Shown piece by piece: positions 37,127 to 47,775 of a DNA stretch of 58,150 bases. The notes beneath the pieces are model-generated. The model was not told the DNA's origin, made no database searches, and worked only from the letters and a program-made list of their open reading frames with translations. Each line of letters opens with the position of its first letter. Position 1 is the stretch's first letter. This DNA is from an uncultured Anaeroplasma sp. Its GTDB lineage: Bacteria > Bacillota_I > Bacilli_A > Acholeplasmatales > Anaeroplasmataceae. The DNA is taken from the NCBI GenBank assembly GCA_947592005.1, contig CANQDJ010000006.1, positions 1-58,150 on the forward strand, in the 5' to 3' direction. Position numbers and translations under genes: made by a program.

Positions 37127-38665
37127 ATGAAACGAGCAATTTTGAGTGTAAGTGATAAGACAGGAGTAACTGCGTTTGCCAAAGAATTGGTAAATTGCGG
37201 ATATGAAATTATCGCTACGGGTGGAACAAGAAAGGTATTACAAGAAGAGGGAATTTCGGTTATCAATATTGAAGATATTACCGGTTTTCCGGAGATTTGC
37301 GAGGGAAGAGTAAAAACCCTTCACCCTAAGGTACATGGGGCTTTATTGGCTAGAAGAGATAAAAAAGAACACCTACAACAACTTCAAGAAAATCATATTG
37401 AACTGATTGATTTGGTATGTGTGAATTTATATCCTTTCGCTAAAACAATCGAAAAAGAAGGAACAACGTTGGAAGACGCTATTGAAAATATTGATATTGG
37501 TGGACCATCTATGTTGCGTTCGGCTGCGAAGAACTTTGAATCCGTAACGGTGATTTGCGATCCAACGGATTATGATAAAGTAATAAAAGAAATCAAAGAA
37601 AACGGAGATACTTCTCGGCAAACTCGTTTTGAATTATCTGCCAAAGCATATACACATACTGCTCAATATGATAGTATGATCGCCACATATATGAGAAAAC
37701 AGGCGGGCTTAAATGAAAAATTATTTATCGAAGGGGATTTGATTTCTTCCTTACGGTATGGAGAAAATCCCCATCAACAAGCAAAATTTTATGCGTTAGA
37801 TAAAACGGCAAGTTTTTCCCTTGCTTCCGCAAAACAATTACATGGAAAAGAATTATCTTATAATAATATACAAGATGCCAATGCGGCTTTACAAATTGTA
37901 GCGGAATTTGATGAACCGTTTGTGGTTGGATTAAAACATATGAATCCTTGCGGAGCGGCAGTCGGAGAAAATGTTGTTGATGCTTGGAATAAGGCTTATT
38001 CTGCCGATTCCGTTTCTATTTTCGGAGGAATTGTCGCTACCAATCAAACTATTACAAAAGAAGTGGCTTTATTGATGAAGCCGATTTTCTTGGAAGTCAT
38101 TCTGGCTCCAAAATTTGATAAAGATGCGATAGAGGTATTTGAAAAAAAGAAAAATATTCGTTTAATAGAAGTTTCTATGAATAAAGACAATCGTTCTGCC
38201 AAACATATGGTTGCCGTCGCAGGAGGGCTGTTGGTTCAAGATGCCGATAATTATATGACGACCAAAGAAGTTACTAAAGATATGACTGTAACGAATGCTC
38301 AACCGACAGAATCCCAAATTCGAGATATGAATTTTGCTTGGAAAATCGTTAAACATGTAAAATCCAATGCGATTGTCGTAGTAAAAGATGGTGTTACGGC
38401 AGGAATAGGGGCAGGGCAAATGAATCGTATCGGTTCGGCCCATTTGGCAATCGAACAGGCTCATGCTTCAAAAATTACGGAGGGATTGATTTTGGCTTCC
38501 GATGGATTTTTCCCATTTGATGATACGGTTCGATATGCTGTATCAAACGGGGTTTGTGGTATAGTTCAACCCGGTGGAAGTGTTAGAGATGAGGATAGTG
38601 TCGTTGCCGCAAACGAAGCGAATATTCCTATGTTAGTTACAGGTATGAGGCATTTTAAGCATTAA
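37127..38665 (+). CDS. purH: Bifunctional AICAR transformylase / IMP cyclohydrolase
   Basis: This 512-residue protein performs the last two steps to IMP. The N-terminal cyclohydrolase half has KRAILSVSDKTGVTAFAKEL, EGRVKTLHPKVHGALLAR and NIDIGGPSMLRSAAKN. The C-terminal transformylase half has SLRYGENPHQQA, a slightly altered KHMNPCGAAVGE (often KHTNPCG) and DGFFPFDD near the end. GAAGGAG lies before the ATG. Normal length. Confidence 0.97.
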   Translation: MKRAILSVSDKTGVTAFAKELVNCGYEIIATGGTRKVLQEEGISVINIEDITGFPEICEGRVKTLHPKVHGALLARRDKKEHLQQLQENHIELIDLVCVNLYPFAKTIEKEGTTLEDAIENIDIGGPSMLRSAAKNFESVTVICDPTDYDKVIKEIKENGDTSRQTRFELSAKAYTHTAQYDSMIATYMRKQAGLNEKLFIEGDLISSLRYGENPHQQAKFYALDKTASFSLASAKQLHGKELSYNNIQDANAALQIVAEFDEPFVVGLKHMNPCGAAVGENVVDAWNKAYSADSVSIFGGIVATNQTITKEVALLMKPIFLEVILAPKFDKDAIEVFEKKKNIRLIEVSMNKDNRSAKHMVAVAGGLLVQDADNYMTTKEVTKDMTVTNAQPTESQIRDMNFAWKIVKHVKSNAIVVVKDGVTAGIGAGQMNRIGSAHLAIEQAHASKITEGLILASDGFFPFDDTVRYAVSNGVCGIVQPGGSVRDEDSVVAANEANIPMLVTGMRHFKH

Positions 38666-38666
38666 T

Positions 38667-39914
38667 ATGGCAAAAGTTCTTGTTGTTGGTGGCGGAGGAA
38701 GAGAACACGCCATCGTTCATGCATTAAGTAAGTCAAGCAAGGTTAGTGAAATATATGCGGCTCCCGGGAATGCGGGTATTGCTAAACTTGCAATGTGCGT
38801 CCATATAAAAGATACCGATGTAGAAGAATTGGTTGCCTTTGCGAAAGCGGAAACAATCGATTTGGTTATTGTCGGACCGGAGGCTTCTTTGGCTTGCGGA
38901 ATTACAGATGCTTTAATCAAAGAAAATATTTTGGTATTCGGACCGACGAAGGCGGCTGCTCAAATTGAAAGCAGTAAAATATTTGCGAAAGATATTATGT
39001 TAAAGTATAATATTCCTACCGGAAGATATACTGTATTCAATCAATTTGAAGAAGCGAATTCTTTTGTTCAAATTTCTCCACTTCCTACGGTTATTAAATA
39101 TGATGGTCTTGCTGCCGGAAAAGGAGTTGTGGTTGCCACAACATATACAGAAGCGGAAGCGGCTTTAAAAGATATGTTATTAAATGATAAATTCGGTCAC
39201 GGAAGAGTGATTATCGAAGAGTATTTACAAGGTCCGGAATTTTCATTTATGTGTTTTGTTCATAATGAAACGGTTATTCCGTTAGAAATGGCACAGGATC
39301 ATAAACGGGCATTTGATGGAGATTTAGGTCCGAACACCGGAGGAATGGGGGCATATTCTCCATTGCCTTTTATTACACAGGAAGATTATGATTTTGCGTT
39401 AAATGAAATTATGATTCCAACGGCCAAAGCGATGGTAAAAGAAGGAGTTCCTTTTACAGGGGTTTTATATGGAGGATTGATTAAAACCAAAAAAGGAATC
39501 CGTGTTATTGAATTTAATTGTCGATTTGGAGATCCGGAAACGGAAGTAGTATTGCCTAGATTAAAAAGTGATTTATATGATGTTATTTTAGCGATTTTAA
39601 ATGGCGAAACTCCTACTTTAGAATGGGATAAGGAGTATAGTTTGGGTATTGTTTTGGCATCTAAGGGATATCCGAATCATTATGAAAAAGGATTTGTGAT
39701 TGAAAATGCCGATACGGAAGAATTTTATCATATGGGAACGGCGATAGATGATAAAGGCAATTTAATTACCAATGGTGGAAGAGTATTATTCGCTGTGGCG
39801 AAAGCGGAAACGTTGGAAAAGGCCAATCAAAAAGCGAACGAATTGGTAAATCAAGTCAAATGTGATGCGTTATATCATCGTAGTGATATAGGAGCGAAAG
39901 CGTATAAAAAGTAG
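38667..39914 (+). CDS. purD: Phosphoribosylamine-glycine ligase (GAR synthetase)
   Basis: This 415-residue ATP-grasp enzyme couples phosphoribosylamine to glycine. KVLVVGGGGREHAI starts the N-domain. KYDGLAAGKGVVVA is the ATP-grasp glycine loop, and QDHKRAFDGDLGPNTGGMGAYSP and EFNCRFGDPETEVVLPRL are signature stretches. It begins one base after purH, so the two are coupled. Confidence 0.97.
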   Translation: MAKVLVVGGGGREHAIVHALSKSSKVSEIYAAPGNAGIAKLAMCVHIKDTDVEELVAFAKAETIDLVIVGPEASLACGITDALIKENILVFGPTKAAAQIESSKIFAKDIMLKYNIPTGRYTVFNQFEEANSFVQISPLPTVIKYDGLAAGKGVVVATTYTEAEAALKDMLLNDKFGHGRVIIEEYLQGPEFSFMCFVHNETVIPLEMAQDHKRAFDGDLGPNTGGMGAYSPLPFITQEDYDFALNEIMIPTAKAMVKEGVPFTGVLYGGLIKTKKGIRVIEFNCRFGDPETEVVLPRLKSDLYDVILAILNGETPTLEWDKEYSLGIVLASKGYPNHYEKGFVIENADTEEFYHMGTAIDDKGNLITNGGRVLFAVAKAETLEKANQKANELVNQVKCDALYHRSDIGAKAYKK

Positions 39915-39922
39915 GTGAAAAA

Positions 39923-40789
39923 GTGGCTATTGTTATAAGTGGTAGAGAGTTGGCTGCCAAAAAAAGAGAATATATGAAAAACGAAGTGGTTAAACTCGAA
40001 AATAAATATGGTCGGAAACCACATTTAGCCGTTATTTTGGTTGGAGAAGATCCGGGGTCTGTTTCTTATGTGAAAGGAAAAGAAAAGGCTTGTATGGAAA
40101 TTGGAATTGTCAATACGACGATTACCAAACCGGTAACGATAACACAAGAGGAATTATTACAAATCATTCAACAACTGAATTCCGATCCTTTTGTTGATGG
40201 AATATTGGTTCAACTACCGTTGCCGAAACATATTAATCCAACGTATGTGATCAATTCTATTCGTCCGGATAAAGATGTCGACGGATTTCACCCAAATAAT
40301 GTAGCGAGTTTGTATTTAAAACAACCCGGTATTATACCATGTACTCCCAAAGGAATATTAGAGGTTTTGGATAGTGCCAATATTGAAATAGAGGGAAAAA
40401 GAGCGTGTATTATCGGTAGAAGTAATATTGTGGGTCTTCCTGTAAGTAAACTTTTATTGGATAAAAATGCGACGATATCCATTGCCCACAGTCGAACGAA
40501 AAATTTAGCGGAAGTAACGAGAGAAGCCGATATTTTGATTGCGGCAGTGGGAAAGCCTTTGTTTGTCAAAAAAGATATGATTAAAGAAGGGGCTGTCGTT
40601 ATTGATGTTGGCGTGAATCGGAATCCCTTAACAAATAAACTTTGCGGAGATGTGGATTTTGATAATGTTTTAGATAAGGTTTCGTATATTACCAAAGTTC
40701 CGGGAGGAATCGGGCCGATGACAATTACTTGTTTAATGGAAAACACGATAGAATGTTTTTTAAAGCATATGGAGGATAAAAATGATTGA
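39923..40789 (+). CDS. folD: Methylene-THF dehydrogenase / cyclohydrolase
   Basis: This 288-residue bifunctional enzyme makes 10-formyl-tetrahydrofolate, the one-carbon donor for PurN and PurH. The start is GTG (39923) behind TAGGTGAAA. The substrate pocket is seen as [18 protein letters not shown], with the catalytic lysine in the S-Y-V-x-x-K motif. [13 protein letters not shown] and DKDVDGFHP follow. The NADP-binding [16 protein letters not shown] and the C-terminal [10 protein letters not shown] are typical. Its place inside the purine operon links folate supply to purine demand. Confidence 0.96.
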   Translation: MAIVISGRELAAKKREYMKNEVVKLENKYGRKPHLAVILVGEDPGSVSYVKGKEKACMEIGIVNTTITKPVTITQEELLQIIQQLNSDPFVDGILVQLPLPKHINPTYVINSIRPDKDVDGFHPNNVASLYLKQPGIIPCTPKGILEVLDSANIEIEGKRACIIGRSNIVGLPVSKLLLDKNATISIAHSRTKNLAEVTREADILIAAVGKPLFVKKDMIKEGAVVIDVGVNRNPLTNKLCGDVDFDNVLDKVSYITKVPGGIGPMTITCLMENTIECFLKHMEDKND

Positions 40790-42083
40790 ACGATATAGTC
40801 GCAAAGAAATGCGTAAAATTTGGACAGAAGAGAATAAGTTTCAAGCCTATTTAAAAGTTGAAATTTTAGCGGCAAGAGCGTGGAGCGAGTTGGGAGTTAT
40901 TCCGAAAGAAGATGTGGATTTAATTGAGAAAAATGCCAAATTCGATATTCAAAGAATATATGAAATAGAAGCCCAAACCAAGCATGATGTTGTGGCTTTT
41001 ACTAGAACAGTCAGTGAATCTTTGAAAGAAGAACGAAAGTGGATTCATTACGGATTAACTTCAACCGATGTCGTTGATACCGCTAATGGATATTTAATGA
41101 AACAAGCCAATGCGATATTATTAAAAGATATAGAAGAGTTTATGGACGTATTGTATTATCAAGCCCTTCGTTTTAAACAAACGCCTTGTATAGGAAGAAC
41201 GCATGGTATTCATGCGGATATTACTTCTTTTGGGTTAAAATGGGTATTATGGCATGAAGAAATGAAGCGTAATTTAGAAAGATTTAAGTCCGCTTGTAAA
41301 CATATTGAAGCGGGAAAGATGAGCGGGGCAGTCGGTAATTTTGCCAACATTCCGCCATTTATTCAAGATTATGTATGCGAACATCTCGGAATTGAATCCG
41401 CAAACGTTTCTACGCAAGTATTACAAAGAGATCGGCATGCCTATTATATGGCAACTTTGGCTTGTATTGCGGCATCTTTGGAACAAATGGCTTTTGAAAT
41501 CCGCAATCTTCAAAGGACGGAAGTTCATGAATTGGAAGAGGCGTTTTCCAAAGGACAAAAGGGTTCTTCGGCAATGCCACATAAGAGGAATCCGATTTCT
41601 TCCGAAAATATTTGTGGTTGTGCTAGAGTAATGCGAGGATATATGCTTACCTTTTATGAAAATGTTGCCTTATGGCATGAAAGAGATATTTCTCATTCTT
41701 CCACGGAGAGAATCATTTTACCCGACGCAACAATGTTGTTGGATTATATGTTACAACGGTTTAAAGGAATTTTGGAAAATATTGTTGTATATCCCGATGT
41801 TATGCTTGAAAATATTTATAAAACCAACGGAGTTATTTTCGCACAACGAGTGATGAATGCTTTAATAGAAAAAAATTTGGCTCGGGAAACGGCGTATGAT
41901 TTGGTTCAACCGATTGCGATGCAAGCGTATAATGAAAAAAAAGATTATTTTACGTTATTAAAAGATTCCAAAGAAGTAATGAGTTATTTAAGTTTGGAAG
42001 AATTAAAGAATTGTTTTACTTTGGAATATTATTTTAAAAATGTAGATTATATCTATAAAAGATGTAATATTGTTGAAAAATAG
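40782..42083 (+). CDS. purB: Adenylosuccinate lyase
   Basis: This 433-residue tetrameric enzyme removes fumarate from SAICAR and from adenylosuccinate. [20 protein letters not shown] is the characteristic N-terminus. The catalytic histidine regions are [14 protein letters not shown] and [11 protein letters not shown]. The flexible signature loop [13 protein letters not shown] carries the catalytic serine. Its ATG overlaps the end of folD by 8 bases. It serves both IMP and AMP synthesis. Confidence 0.97.
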   Translation: MIERYSRKEMRKIWTEENKFQAYLKVEILAARAWSELGVIPKEDVDLIEKNAKFDIQRIYEIEAQTKHDVVAFTRTVSESLKEERKWIHYGLTSTDVVDTANGYLMKQANAILLKDIEEFMDVLYYQALRFKQTPCIGRTHGIHADITSFGLKWVLWHEEMKRNLERFKSACKHIEAGKMSGAVGNFANIPPFIQDYVCEHLGIESANVSTQVLQRDRHAYYMATLACIAASLEQMAFEIRNLQRTEVHELEEAFSKGQKGSSAMPHKRNPISSENICGCARVMRGYMLTFYENVALWHERDISHSSTERIILPDATMLLDYMLQRFKGILENIVVYPDVMLENIYKTNGVIFAQRVMNALIEKNLARETAYDLVQPIAMQAYNEKKDYFTLLKDSKEVMSYLSLEELKNCFTLEYYFKNVDYIYKRCNIVEK

Positions 42084-42091
42084 GAGATATT

Positions 42092-43633
42092 ATGGAAAAC
42101 GAAAAGATTCTTGTTCTCGATTTTGGCGGTCAATATAATCAGTTGATTGCTCGAAGAGTAAGGGAATGTAATGTATATTGTGAGGTTCACCCTTACAATA
42201 TGAGCATTCAAAAAATTAAAGAATTTAATCCGAGAGGTATTATTTTTACGGGTGGGCCAAATAGCGTGTATTCCGAAAATTCCCCTATTTGCGATCCTGA
42301 AATTTTTGAATTGGGATACCCTATTTTAGGAATATGTTACGGTTGTCAATTAATGGCACATCTTTTAGGCGGCGTTGTGGCTCACGCACCAGTATCCGAA
42401 TATGGGAAAACTATAGTAGATGTCAAATTTTGTTCTATTTTATTTCAAGATATTAATCCAAAAACTACAGTATGGATGAGTCATACGGATTATGTTCAAT
42501 CCGTACCGAATGATTTTAAAATTACGGCCCATACTTCGGTATGTCCTGTTGCCGCAATGGAAAACGCAAATAAAAAATTATATGCCGTTCAATTTCATCC
42601 GGAAGTAATGCATTCGGTAGAAGGTATGAAAATGCTACAGAATTTTGTTTATAAGATTTGTAATTGCGTCGGAGATTGGAAAATGGCGGATTTTGTAAAG
42701 AATTCAATTCGGGAATTACGGGAAAAAATCAAAGATGGGAAGGTTCTATGTGCTTTATCCGGCGGAGTAGATAGCAGTGTGGCGGCGGTATTATTATCTA
42801 AGGCTATTGGACAACAATTAACTTGTGTATTTGTAGATCATGGATTATTAAGGAAAAACGAGGCAGATGAAGTAGAAGCGGTATTCGGACCGAACGGACC
42901 ATATCAATTAAATTTTATTCGGGTAAATGCACAAGATAGGTTTTATGAGAAATTAAGAGGAGTAACCGATCCAGAAAAAAAGAGAAAAATTATAGGAGAA
43001 GAATTTATTCGAGTTTTTGAAGAAGAAGCCAATAAAATAGGAGAGGTGGATTTTTTGGTTCAAGGAACGATTTATCCCGATGTTATTGAAAGTGGGCTTG
43101 GCAAATCGGCGACCATAAAATCACATCATAATGTTGGTGGGCTTCCATCTGTAATAAAGTTTAAAGAAATTGTCGAACCTTTGAGGTTGTTGTTTAAAGA
43201 TGAAGTGCGTAAAGTAGGATTGGAATTGGGAATTCCTAATGTATTGGTATTTCGACAACCTTTCCCGGGTCCTGGTTTAGGAATAAGAATTATCGGGGAA
43301 GTAACAAAAGAAAAAGTAAAAATTGTGCAAGATGCGGATTTTATTTTTCGAGAAGAAATTGCCAAAGCGGGAATAGATAAGCAATTGGGTCAATTTTTTG
43401 CGGCTTTAACCAATATGCAAAGTGTAGGTGTTATGGGAGATGAAAGAACTTATGACTATGCGATTGCATTAAGAGCGGTTATGACTTCTGATTTTATGAC
43501 TGCCGATTGGGCAAAAATTCCTTATGATGTATTAGATGTTATTTCTACAAGAATTGTAAATGAAGTAAAGGGTGTTAATCGAGTATTCTTGGATTGTACT
43601 TCTAAACCACCTGCAACGATTGAATTTGAATGA
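42092..43633 (+). CDS. guaA: GMP synthase (glutamine-hydrolysing)
   Basis: This 513-residue enzyme aminates XMP to GMP. The N-terminal amidotransferase has [17 protein letters not shown], with the nucleophile in [10 protein letters not shown] and the histidine in AVQFHPEV. The ATP-pyrophosphatase domain has [14 protein letters not shown]. The C-terminal dimerisation domain has [16 protein letters not shown] and ends in [12 protein letters not shown]. It is the last gene of the operon and is followed by a terminator. Guanine control of its own final product is consistent with the upstream riboswitch. Confidence 0.97.
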   Translation: MENEKILVLDFGGQYNQLIARRVRECNVYCEVHPYNMSIQKIKEFNPRGIIFTGGPNSVYSENSPICDPEIFELGYPILGICYGCQLMAHLLGGVVAHAPVSEYGKTIVDVKFCSILFQDINPKTTVWMSHTDYVQSVPNDFKITAHTSVCPVAAMENANKKLYAVQFHPEVMHSVEGMKMLQNFVYKICNCVGDWKMADFVKNSIRELREKIKDGKVLCALSGGVDSSVAAVLLSKAIGQQLTCVFVDHGLLRKNEADEVEAVFGPNGPYQLNFIRVNAQDRFYEKLRGVTDPEKKRKIIGEEFIRVFEEEANKIGEVDFLVQGTIYPDVIESGLGKSATIKSHHNVGGLPSVIKFKEIVEPLRLLFKDEVRKVGLELGIPNVLVFRQPFPGPGLGIRIIGEVTKEKVKIVQDADFIFREEIAKAGIDKQLGQFFAALTNMQSVGVMGDERTYDYAIALRAVMTSDFMTADWAKIPYDVLDVISTRIVNEVKGVNRVFLDCTSKPPATIEFE

Positions 43634-43637
43634 TTAT

Positions 43638-43668
43638 AATCCGCACGTTTGATGTGCGGATTTTTATT
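43638..43668 (+). terminator. Terminator of the purine operon
   Basis: ATCCGCAC (43639-43646) pairs with GTGCGGAT (43654-43661) across a seven-base loop, then TTTTTATT. Confidence 0.9.
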
Positions 43669-43811
43669 ATATGGTCAATTTAAATTTTACAACTTATTAT
43701 CCTGTAAAGTTTATAGTTGAGTATAGGCTTTATAATATTTAAGGTGCTGTGTTTTTTTGTGAGATAGGGTTTAATTTTAAGTGGTGTTTCATATAGTAAT
43801 ATGGTGATATT

Positions 43812-44579
43812 TTGAAAAAAGGGGATATTGTAGCGAGAATATCTTATAATTGTGATATTGTTTTTGTGATTCATGAAATTGTAGATACGACTGCGGTTTT
43901 ACAAGGTGTTTATGTTCGATTGGTGGCTGATGCGGATATAAGTGATTTGAAGTTGATTGATGATGTATCTTTGTCGAGATATGAAAATGATGATTTGGAT
44001 TATCAGAAGAGTATTATTGAATCATATAAGAATAAGATAGGGCATATTACAGGGAAGATACTGCATGTAGATAGTGATTCGAATTATTTGAATAAGTGTT
44101 TGAATTTGTATAGGTCGTTGAATATATATGCGTATGGCAAGGTAATGGAAGAGAAGGATTTGGAGAAGGGAATTGTGGATTTGGTAAAGAAGGTAAGACC
44201 AAATATTGTTATTTTGACAGGGCACGATTCTTATAATAATAAGGGTTTAAAGGATTTGAAGAATTATAAGAATACGATTCATTATATGAATGCGGTTATT
44301 AAGATTAGAGAATTTTATTCTTTGGACGATATTTGTATATATGCAGGGGCCTGTGGAAGTAATTTTGAGGCTTTGATTGCGGCAGGAGCGAATTTTGCTT
44401 CTTCTATTGATAGGAAAAATATAGAGGCGTATGATCCGGCTATTGTGGGAATTCTTGCAGCGATTACGCCGTTGAATCAGATAATCGAGATTAAGCATTT
44501 ATATAATTTTTCTAAAATGAAGAAGGGGAGTATAGGAGGAATAGAAACTTATGGAAAAATGAGATTGTTAATGAAGTGA
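43812..44579 (+). CDS. yabG: Sporulation-specific protease YabG
   Basis: This 255-residue protein of the YabG family processes spore coat proteins in the mother cell of Bacillus. Conserved blocks are KKGDIVARISYNCDIVF at the N-terminus, IVILTGHDSY in the centre, and YAGACGSNFEALIAAGANFASS. IGGIETYGKMRL closes the chain. The start is a TTG (43812) preceded by GGTGATAT. It is slightly shorter than the Bacillus protein (about 290). The ispE gene follows after 33 nt. In Bacillus yabG and ispE flank veg and sspF, which are missing here. The 178 bases upstream show no convincing sigma-K promoter. Confidence 0.9.
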   Translation: MKKGDIVARISYNCDIVFVIHEIVDTTAVLQGVYVRLVADADISDLKLIDDVSLSRYENDDLDYQKSIIESYKNKIGHITGKILHVDSDSNYLNKCLNLYRSLNIYAYGKVMEEKDLEKGIVDLVKKVRPNIVILTGHDSYNNKGLKDLKNYKNTIHYMNAVIKIREFYSLDDICIYAGACGSNFEALIAAGANFASSIDRKNIEAYDPAIVGILAAITPLNQIIEIKHLYNFSKMKKGSIGGIETYGKMRLLMK

Positions 44580-44612
44580 TGTTTTGTGATATAATGGTAT
44601 TGGGTGTTGAAT

Positions 44613-45425
44613 ATGGTTAAGGAAAAAGCGTACGCAAAAGTGAATATGGCGTTAGAGGTTATGGAAGTTCAAGATGGGTATCATTTGGTAAATAATATTA
44701 TGATTCCGATTGATTTATATGATGAACTTTGTTTTAGTAAGGCAGATAGAATATATGTAAAAGACAATGAGATTGAGGATAATATTTGTGTGAAAGCGGC
44801 TCGATTGTTTATGGAAACGTATGGTATCGATGGGGGAGTTTGTATAGAATTAAAAAAAAATATTCCTCTGCAAGCGGGACTTGCGGGAGGAAGTAGTGAT
44901 GCGGCAGCGACATTGAGAGGATTAAATCGGTTATTTCATATCGGAGCCGGTAATGAAGAATTGAAGAAGTTGGGTGCCAAATTGGGAAGCGATGTTCCTT
45001 TTTTTATTGAAACGAGGCCTGCGTTATGTAGGCATAGGGGAGAAATGGTAGAGCCTTTTTGTTTTGAAATTTCCAAATGGAAAGTTTTGTTGGTAAAACC
45101 GAAAATAGGGTTATCTACGAAAGAGGTTTATCAAAGATATGTGTATGGAAATAAGAGAAAAGATAAGGAATTTAATGCGGTTATAGAAGGGTTAAGGAAT
45201 GGAGATTTAGAGAAAGTAAAGGCATATATTTTTAATGATTTGAAAGAACCGGCACTATCTTTATCGAAAGGACTTAAAATGCTTTATAATAAGTTGGAAA
45301 AAATCGGACAAGTTTATTTAAGTGGTAGCGGTCCTACGATGTATTTTATAGAGCCTACGGAAGAAGAGATAAGAAAAGTAGAAGAATTGAATGTTTATAC
45401 GAAGGTATGTTTTTTTAAGTTATAG
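44613..45425 (+). CDS. ispE: 4-diphosphocytidyl-2-C-methyl-D-erythritol kinase
   Basis: This 270-residue GHMP kinase acts in the non-mevalonate (MEP) isoprenoid pathway. KAYAKVNMALEV is the N-terminal substrate site. IPLQAGLAGGSSDAAATLRGLN is the GHMP ATP loop, LGSDVPFF follows, and the C-terminal LSGSGPTMYF is the third motif. The ATG at 44613, with GGGTG upstream, is preferred over the in-frame GTG at 44604. The presence of IspE indicates the MEP pathway. It overlaps the convergent U32 peptidase gene by 6 bases. Confidence 0.94.
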   Translation: MVKEKAYAKVNMALEVMEVQDGYHLVNNIMIPIDLYDELCFSKADRIYVKDNEIEDNICVKAARLFMETYGIDGGVCIELKKNIPLQAGLAGGSSDAAATLRGLNRLFHIGAGNEELKKLGAKLGSDVPFFIETRPALCRHRGEMVEPFCFEISKWKVLLVKPKIGLSTKEVYQRYVYGNKRKDKEFNAVIEGLRNGDLEKVKAYIFNDLKEPALSLSKGLKMLYNKLEKIGQVYLSGSGPTMYFIEPTEEEIRKVEELNVYTKVCFFKL

Positions 45426-47660
45426 TATTTCTTTATTAAAATGTCCTCTAGTATCTGTGTCTTTACGGAAAGAAAAAGAAGTAGGAGCATGATTTAGTTT
45501 GTTTTGAAAGGCTTGTATGATTTCTTTGGATTCTTCTTTGGATTCTATAGTAAGTTGTATGCGATAGGTATGAATGGAAGAAATAGAATCCAAGTGATCG
45601 ATTAAGTTTAATATTTTACCATTTAATATGGTGGTTGTGCAATCGTCGTGGTTTAGAATAGGGAAACTGCCATAATCATCTTTTAGTATGTAGGAATTGG
45701 TTCTGCAGATTCCGCATTGGTTTTTTGTTTTTAAGGGACAGTATTTGGTAAACATCATAGGAGCATGGCCATATACAATCAGTTCAAGATTAGGATATCC
45801 TCCAACATGAGATACATAATTTTGGATTAATGTTTTTATTTGTTTTTCGTTGATTTCATAGGATAGAGTTACTCTTTTCGCTCCCATTTTATGAAGCAGA
45901 TAGACGGTTTTATAGTTGACGACGTTTAAGGAATAGTCTGTAATAAAGGAATTGGTGTTTTTATAGTAGTATATTCCGCCATATCCACCGATTAGTAATT
46001 CATTGGATCTTTGTTTATAGTCGGTTTGGTTTCTACGGACAATAGAGTCTTTGTAGTAAATGGTTTTAATGTTTAGGGATAATGCGGCTTCGTATTGTTC
46101 TTTTGTAGTGCAATATACGGCTAATTCAGGGGTTTCTTGTGGGAAGAACAATGGTAAAAATGTTTCTTTTTTGATTGGTAAGGCATGACGGGTGGATAAG
46201 CGAATTAGATTTATTTTTTCTATGGTTTTTCTTCGTAGTTCGTTTATTTTGGCTACCGGAATGAAACAGTCTTTGATATAGTATTCTAGGGAATCCATAT
46301 AGTATATGGTGTTGGTTAGTCGATTGAATTGTTGATAGAATAAGGTTTTGGTGGTAGGAGAAGTGGTTGCCTGTTGTAGGAGAAAGTCGGATTCGATTTC
46401 TATGGTTTTGTTTTCACATTCCGCTATAATATAAAGCGGGGAATTTGGTTGTCCCGAAATGGTTAAACGAATCGGGAATTTTTTATATTCTTTGGTTAGA
46501 TTTAGAGATTTATAGTAGGAAATATCTTTTGTTTTATATACGGTATCTCCGATGGATAATGATTCTTTTATTTTAATATAACAAAATGTGGAAGAAGTGG
46601 AAATAAGGTTATCTTTTTCGTCATATAGTTTTGTAATGGTTAAATTGATGTCTTTATTATTGTGGTCGATACGAATGACATCAAATTGGTTTAGGGGTTG
46701 AATTAGGCGAATTTCGTAACCTATTTTTGTTTTTTTGGTAATGGTTCCTATTTTATATCCGAAGTTGTTTGGTTTTAAATCGTTGGTTATTGTTTTTTTG
46801 TCTTCTTGGAATAGGTAGCCTTTGGTATAGGTACGGTGGAATGTTTTGTATAAGTTATCTATTTCGTTTGGATTTAGGGTTTTGTCTAAGGCTTTCCGAT
46901 ATAGATGTACCACGTTGGCAACATATTCTGGTTCTTTCATTCTTCCTTCTATTTTTAAAGAATCGGCAAAAGATAGTTCGGAAATGTGTTCTATTGTTTT
47001 TAAATCTTTCATAGATAATATATAAGAATCAGATAAACATTCTTGCGTGGTTGTGTTTATTAAGGCGTATTTTTTTCGGCAAGATCCAACACATCTGCCA
47101 CGATTACCACTACGATAACCAATCAATCCCGACATTAGACAGTTTCCGGAATAGGAAACACACAAGGCTCCGTGAATAAATATTTCCAATGGCATATTGG
47201 TTTGTTGTTTTATTTTTTTAATTTGTTCTAATGGAAGTTCTCTAGCAAGAACAATACGGTCGGCTTTTAATTTTTTGAAAAATAATACGCCGTTTACATC
47301 GTCTATTCCCATTTGTGTGGAACAATGGGCTTCCATAGAAGGATAGGTATCTTTGACATAGGTAAAAAGAGCGAGGTCCTGCAAGATTAGACCGTCTACT
47401 CCCAATAAATAAAGAGAATCGATTTGTTGATAGGCTTCGGGAAGTTCATCATCATAGACGATGGTATTCATAGTAACGTAAAGTTTTACGTTTCGTAAGT
47501 GTGCATATTCTATGGCAGTTTTTAATTCTTCTAAGGTAAAATTTTCGGCATACGCTCTTGCCCCGAATTTGTTTAATCCAAGATATACGGCATCTGCCCC
47601 GTTGGAAATGGCGGCGATTAAGGCATTTAATGAGCCCGCCGGTGCTAAAAGTTCTGGCAT
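45420..47660 (-). CDS. U32-family peptidase / RlhA-like protein
   Basis: This is a 746-residue protein of the U32 family. PELLAPAGSLNALIAAISNGADAVYLG begins the barrel. The U32 signature is at residues 159-178 (EIFIHGALC, then SGNCLMS), with cysteines 167, 174, 190 and 194 that probably bind an Fe-S cluster. A long beta-rich insertion (about 280-470) and a C-terminal barrel-like part with KYCPLKTKNQCGICR complete the long form. Characterised relatives (RlhA, TrhP) hydroxylate rRNA or tRNA, while older work called them collagenases. An RNA-modifying role is more likely here, but that is inference. GGAGGGA precedes the ATG. Its promoter is on the minus strand near 47682-47710. Confidence 0.88.
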   Translation of the reverse strand: MPELLAPAGSLNALIAAISNGADAVYLGLNKFGARAYAENFTLEELKTAIEYAHLRNVKLYVTMNTIVYDDELPEAYQQIDSLYLLGVDGLILQDLALFTYVKDTYPSMEAHCSTQMGIDDVNGVLFFKKLKADRIVLARELPLEQIKKIKQQTNMPLEIFIHGALCVSYSGNCLMSGLIGYRSGNRGRCVGSCRKKYALINTTTQECLSDSYILSMKDLKTIEHISELSFADSLKIEGRMKEPEYVANVVHLYRKALDKTLNPNEIDNLYKTFHRTYTKGYLFQEDKKTITNDLKPNNFGYKIGTITKKTKIGYEIRLIQPLNQFDVIRIDHNNKDINLTITKLYDEKDNLISTSSTFCYIKIKESLSIGDTVYKTKDISYYKSLNLTKEYKKFPIRLTISGQPNSPLYIIAECENKTIEIESDFLLQQATTSPTTKTLFYQQFNRLTNTIYYMDSLEYYIKDCFIPVAKINELRRKTIEKINLIRLSTRHALPIKKETFLPLFFPQETPELAVYCTTKEQYEAALSLNIKTIYYKDSIVRRNQTDYKQRSNELLIGGYGGIYYYKNTNSFITDYSLNVVNYKTVYLLHKMGAKRVTLSYEINEKQIKTLIQNYVSHVGGYPNLELIVYGHAPMMFTKYCPLKTKNQCGICRTNSYILKDDYGSFPILNHDDCTTTILNGKILNLIDHLDSISSIHTYRIQLTIESKEESKEIIQAFQNKLNHAPTSFSFRKDTDTRGHFNKEIL

Positions 47661-47681
47661 ATTATCCCTCCTTTTGACTGT

Positions 47682-47710
47682 ATTATAACAAAAATAGAAG
47701 ATATTTTGAA
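47682..47710 (-). promoter_or_regulatory. Promoter of the U32 peptidase gene
   Basis: Minus strand: TTCAAA, 17 bp, TATAAT (plus-strand ATTATA at 47682-47687). Confidence 0.65.
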
Positions 47711-47742
47711 GAGAAATAGAGGGAGATATAAGGTGAATTTAT

Positions 47743-47771
47743 TTGACTTAAACGAATAAAATTGTTATAAT
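47743..47771 (+). promoter_or_regulatory. Promoter of the pectin-associated lipoprotein pair
   Basis: TTGACT (47743-47748), 17 bp, TATAAT (47766-47771). Confidence 0.8.
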
Positions 47772-47775
47772 AAAA

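Noticed and set aside
43790-43798. CATATAGTA resembling a sigma-K -10 box before yabG
   Set aside because: No matching AC-type -35 is found 16-17 bp upstream, and the start would fall almost on the ribosome-binding site.
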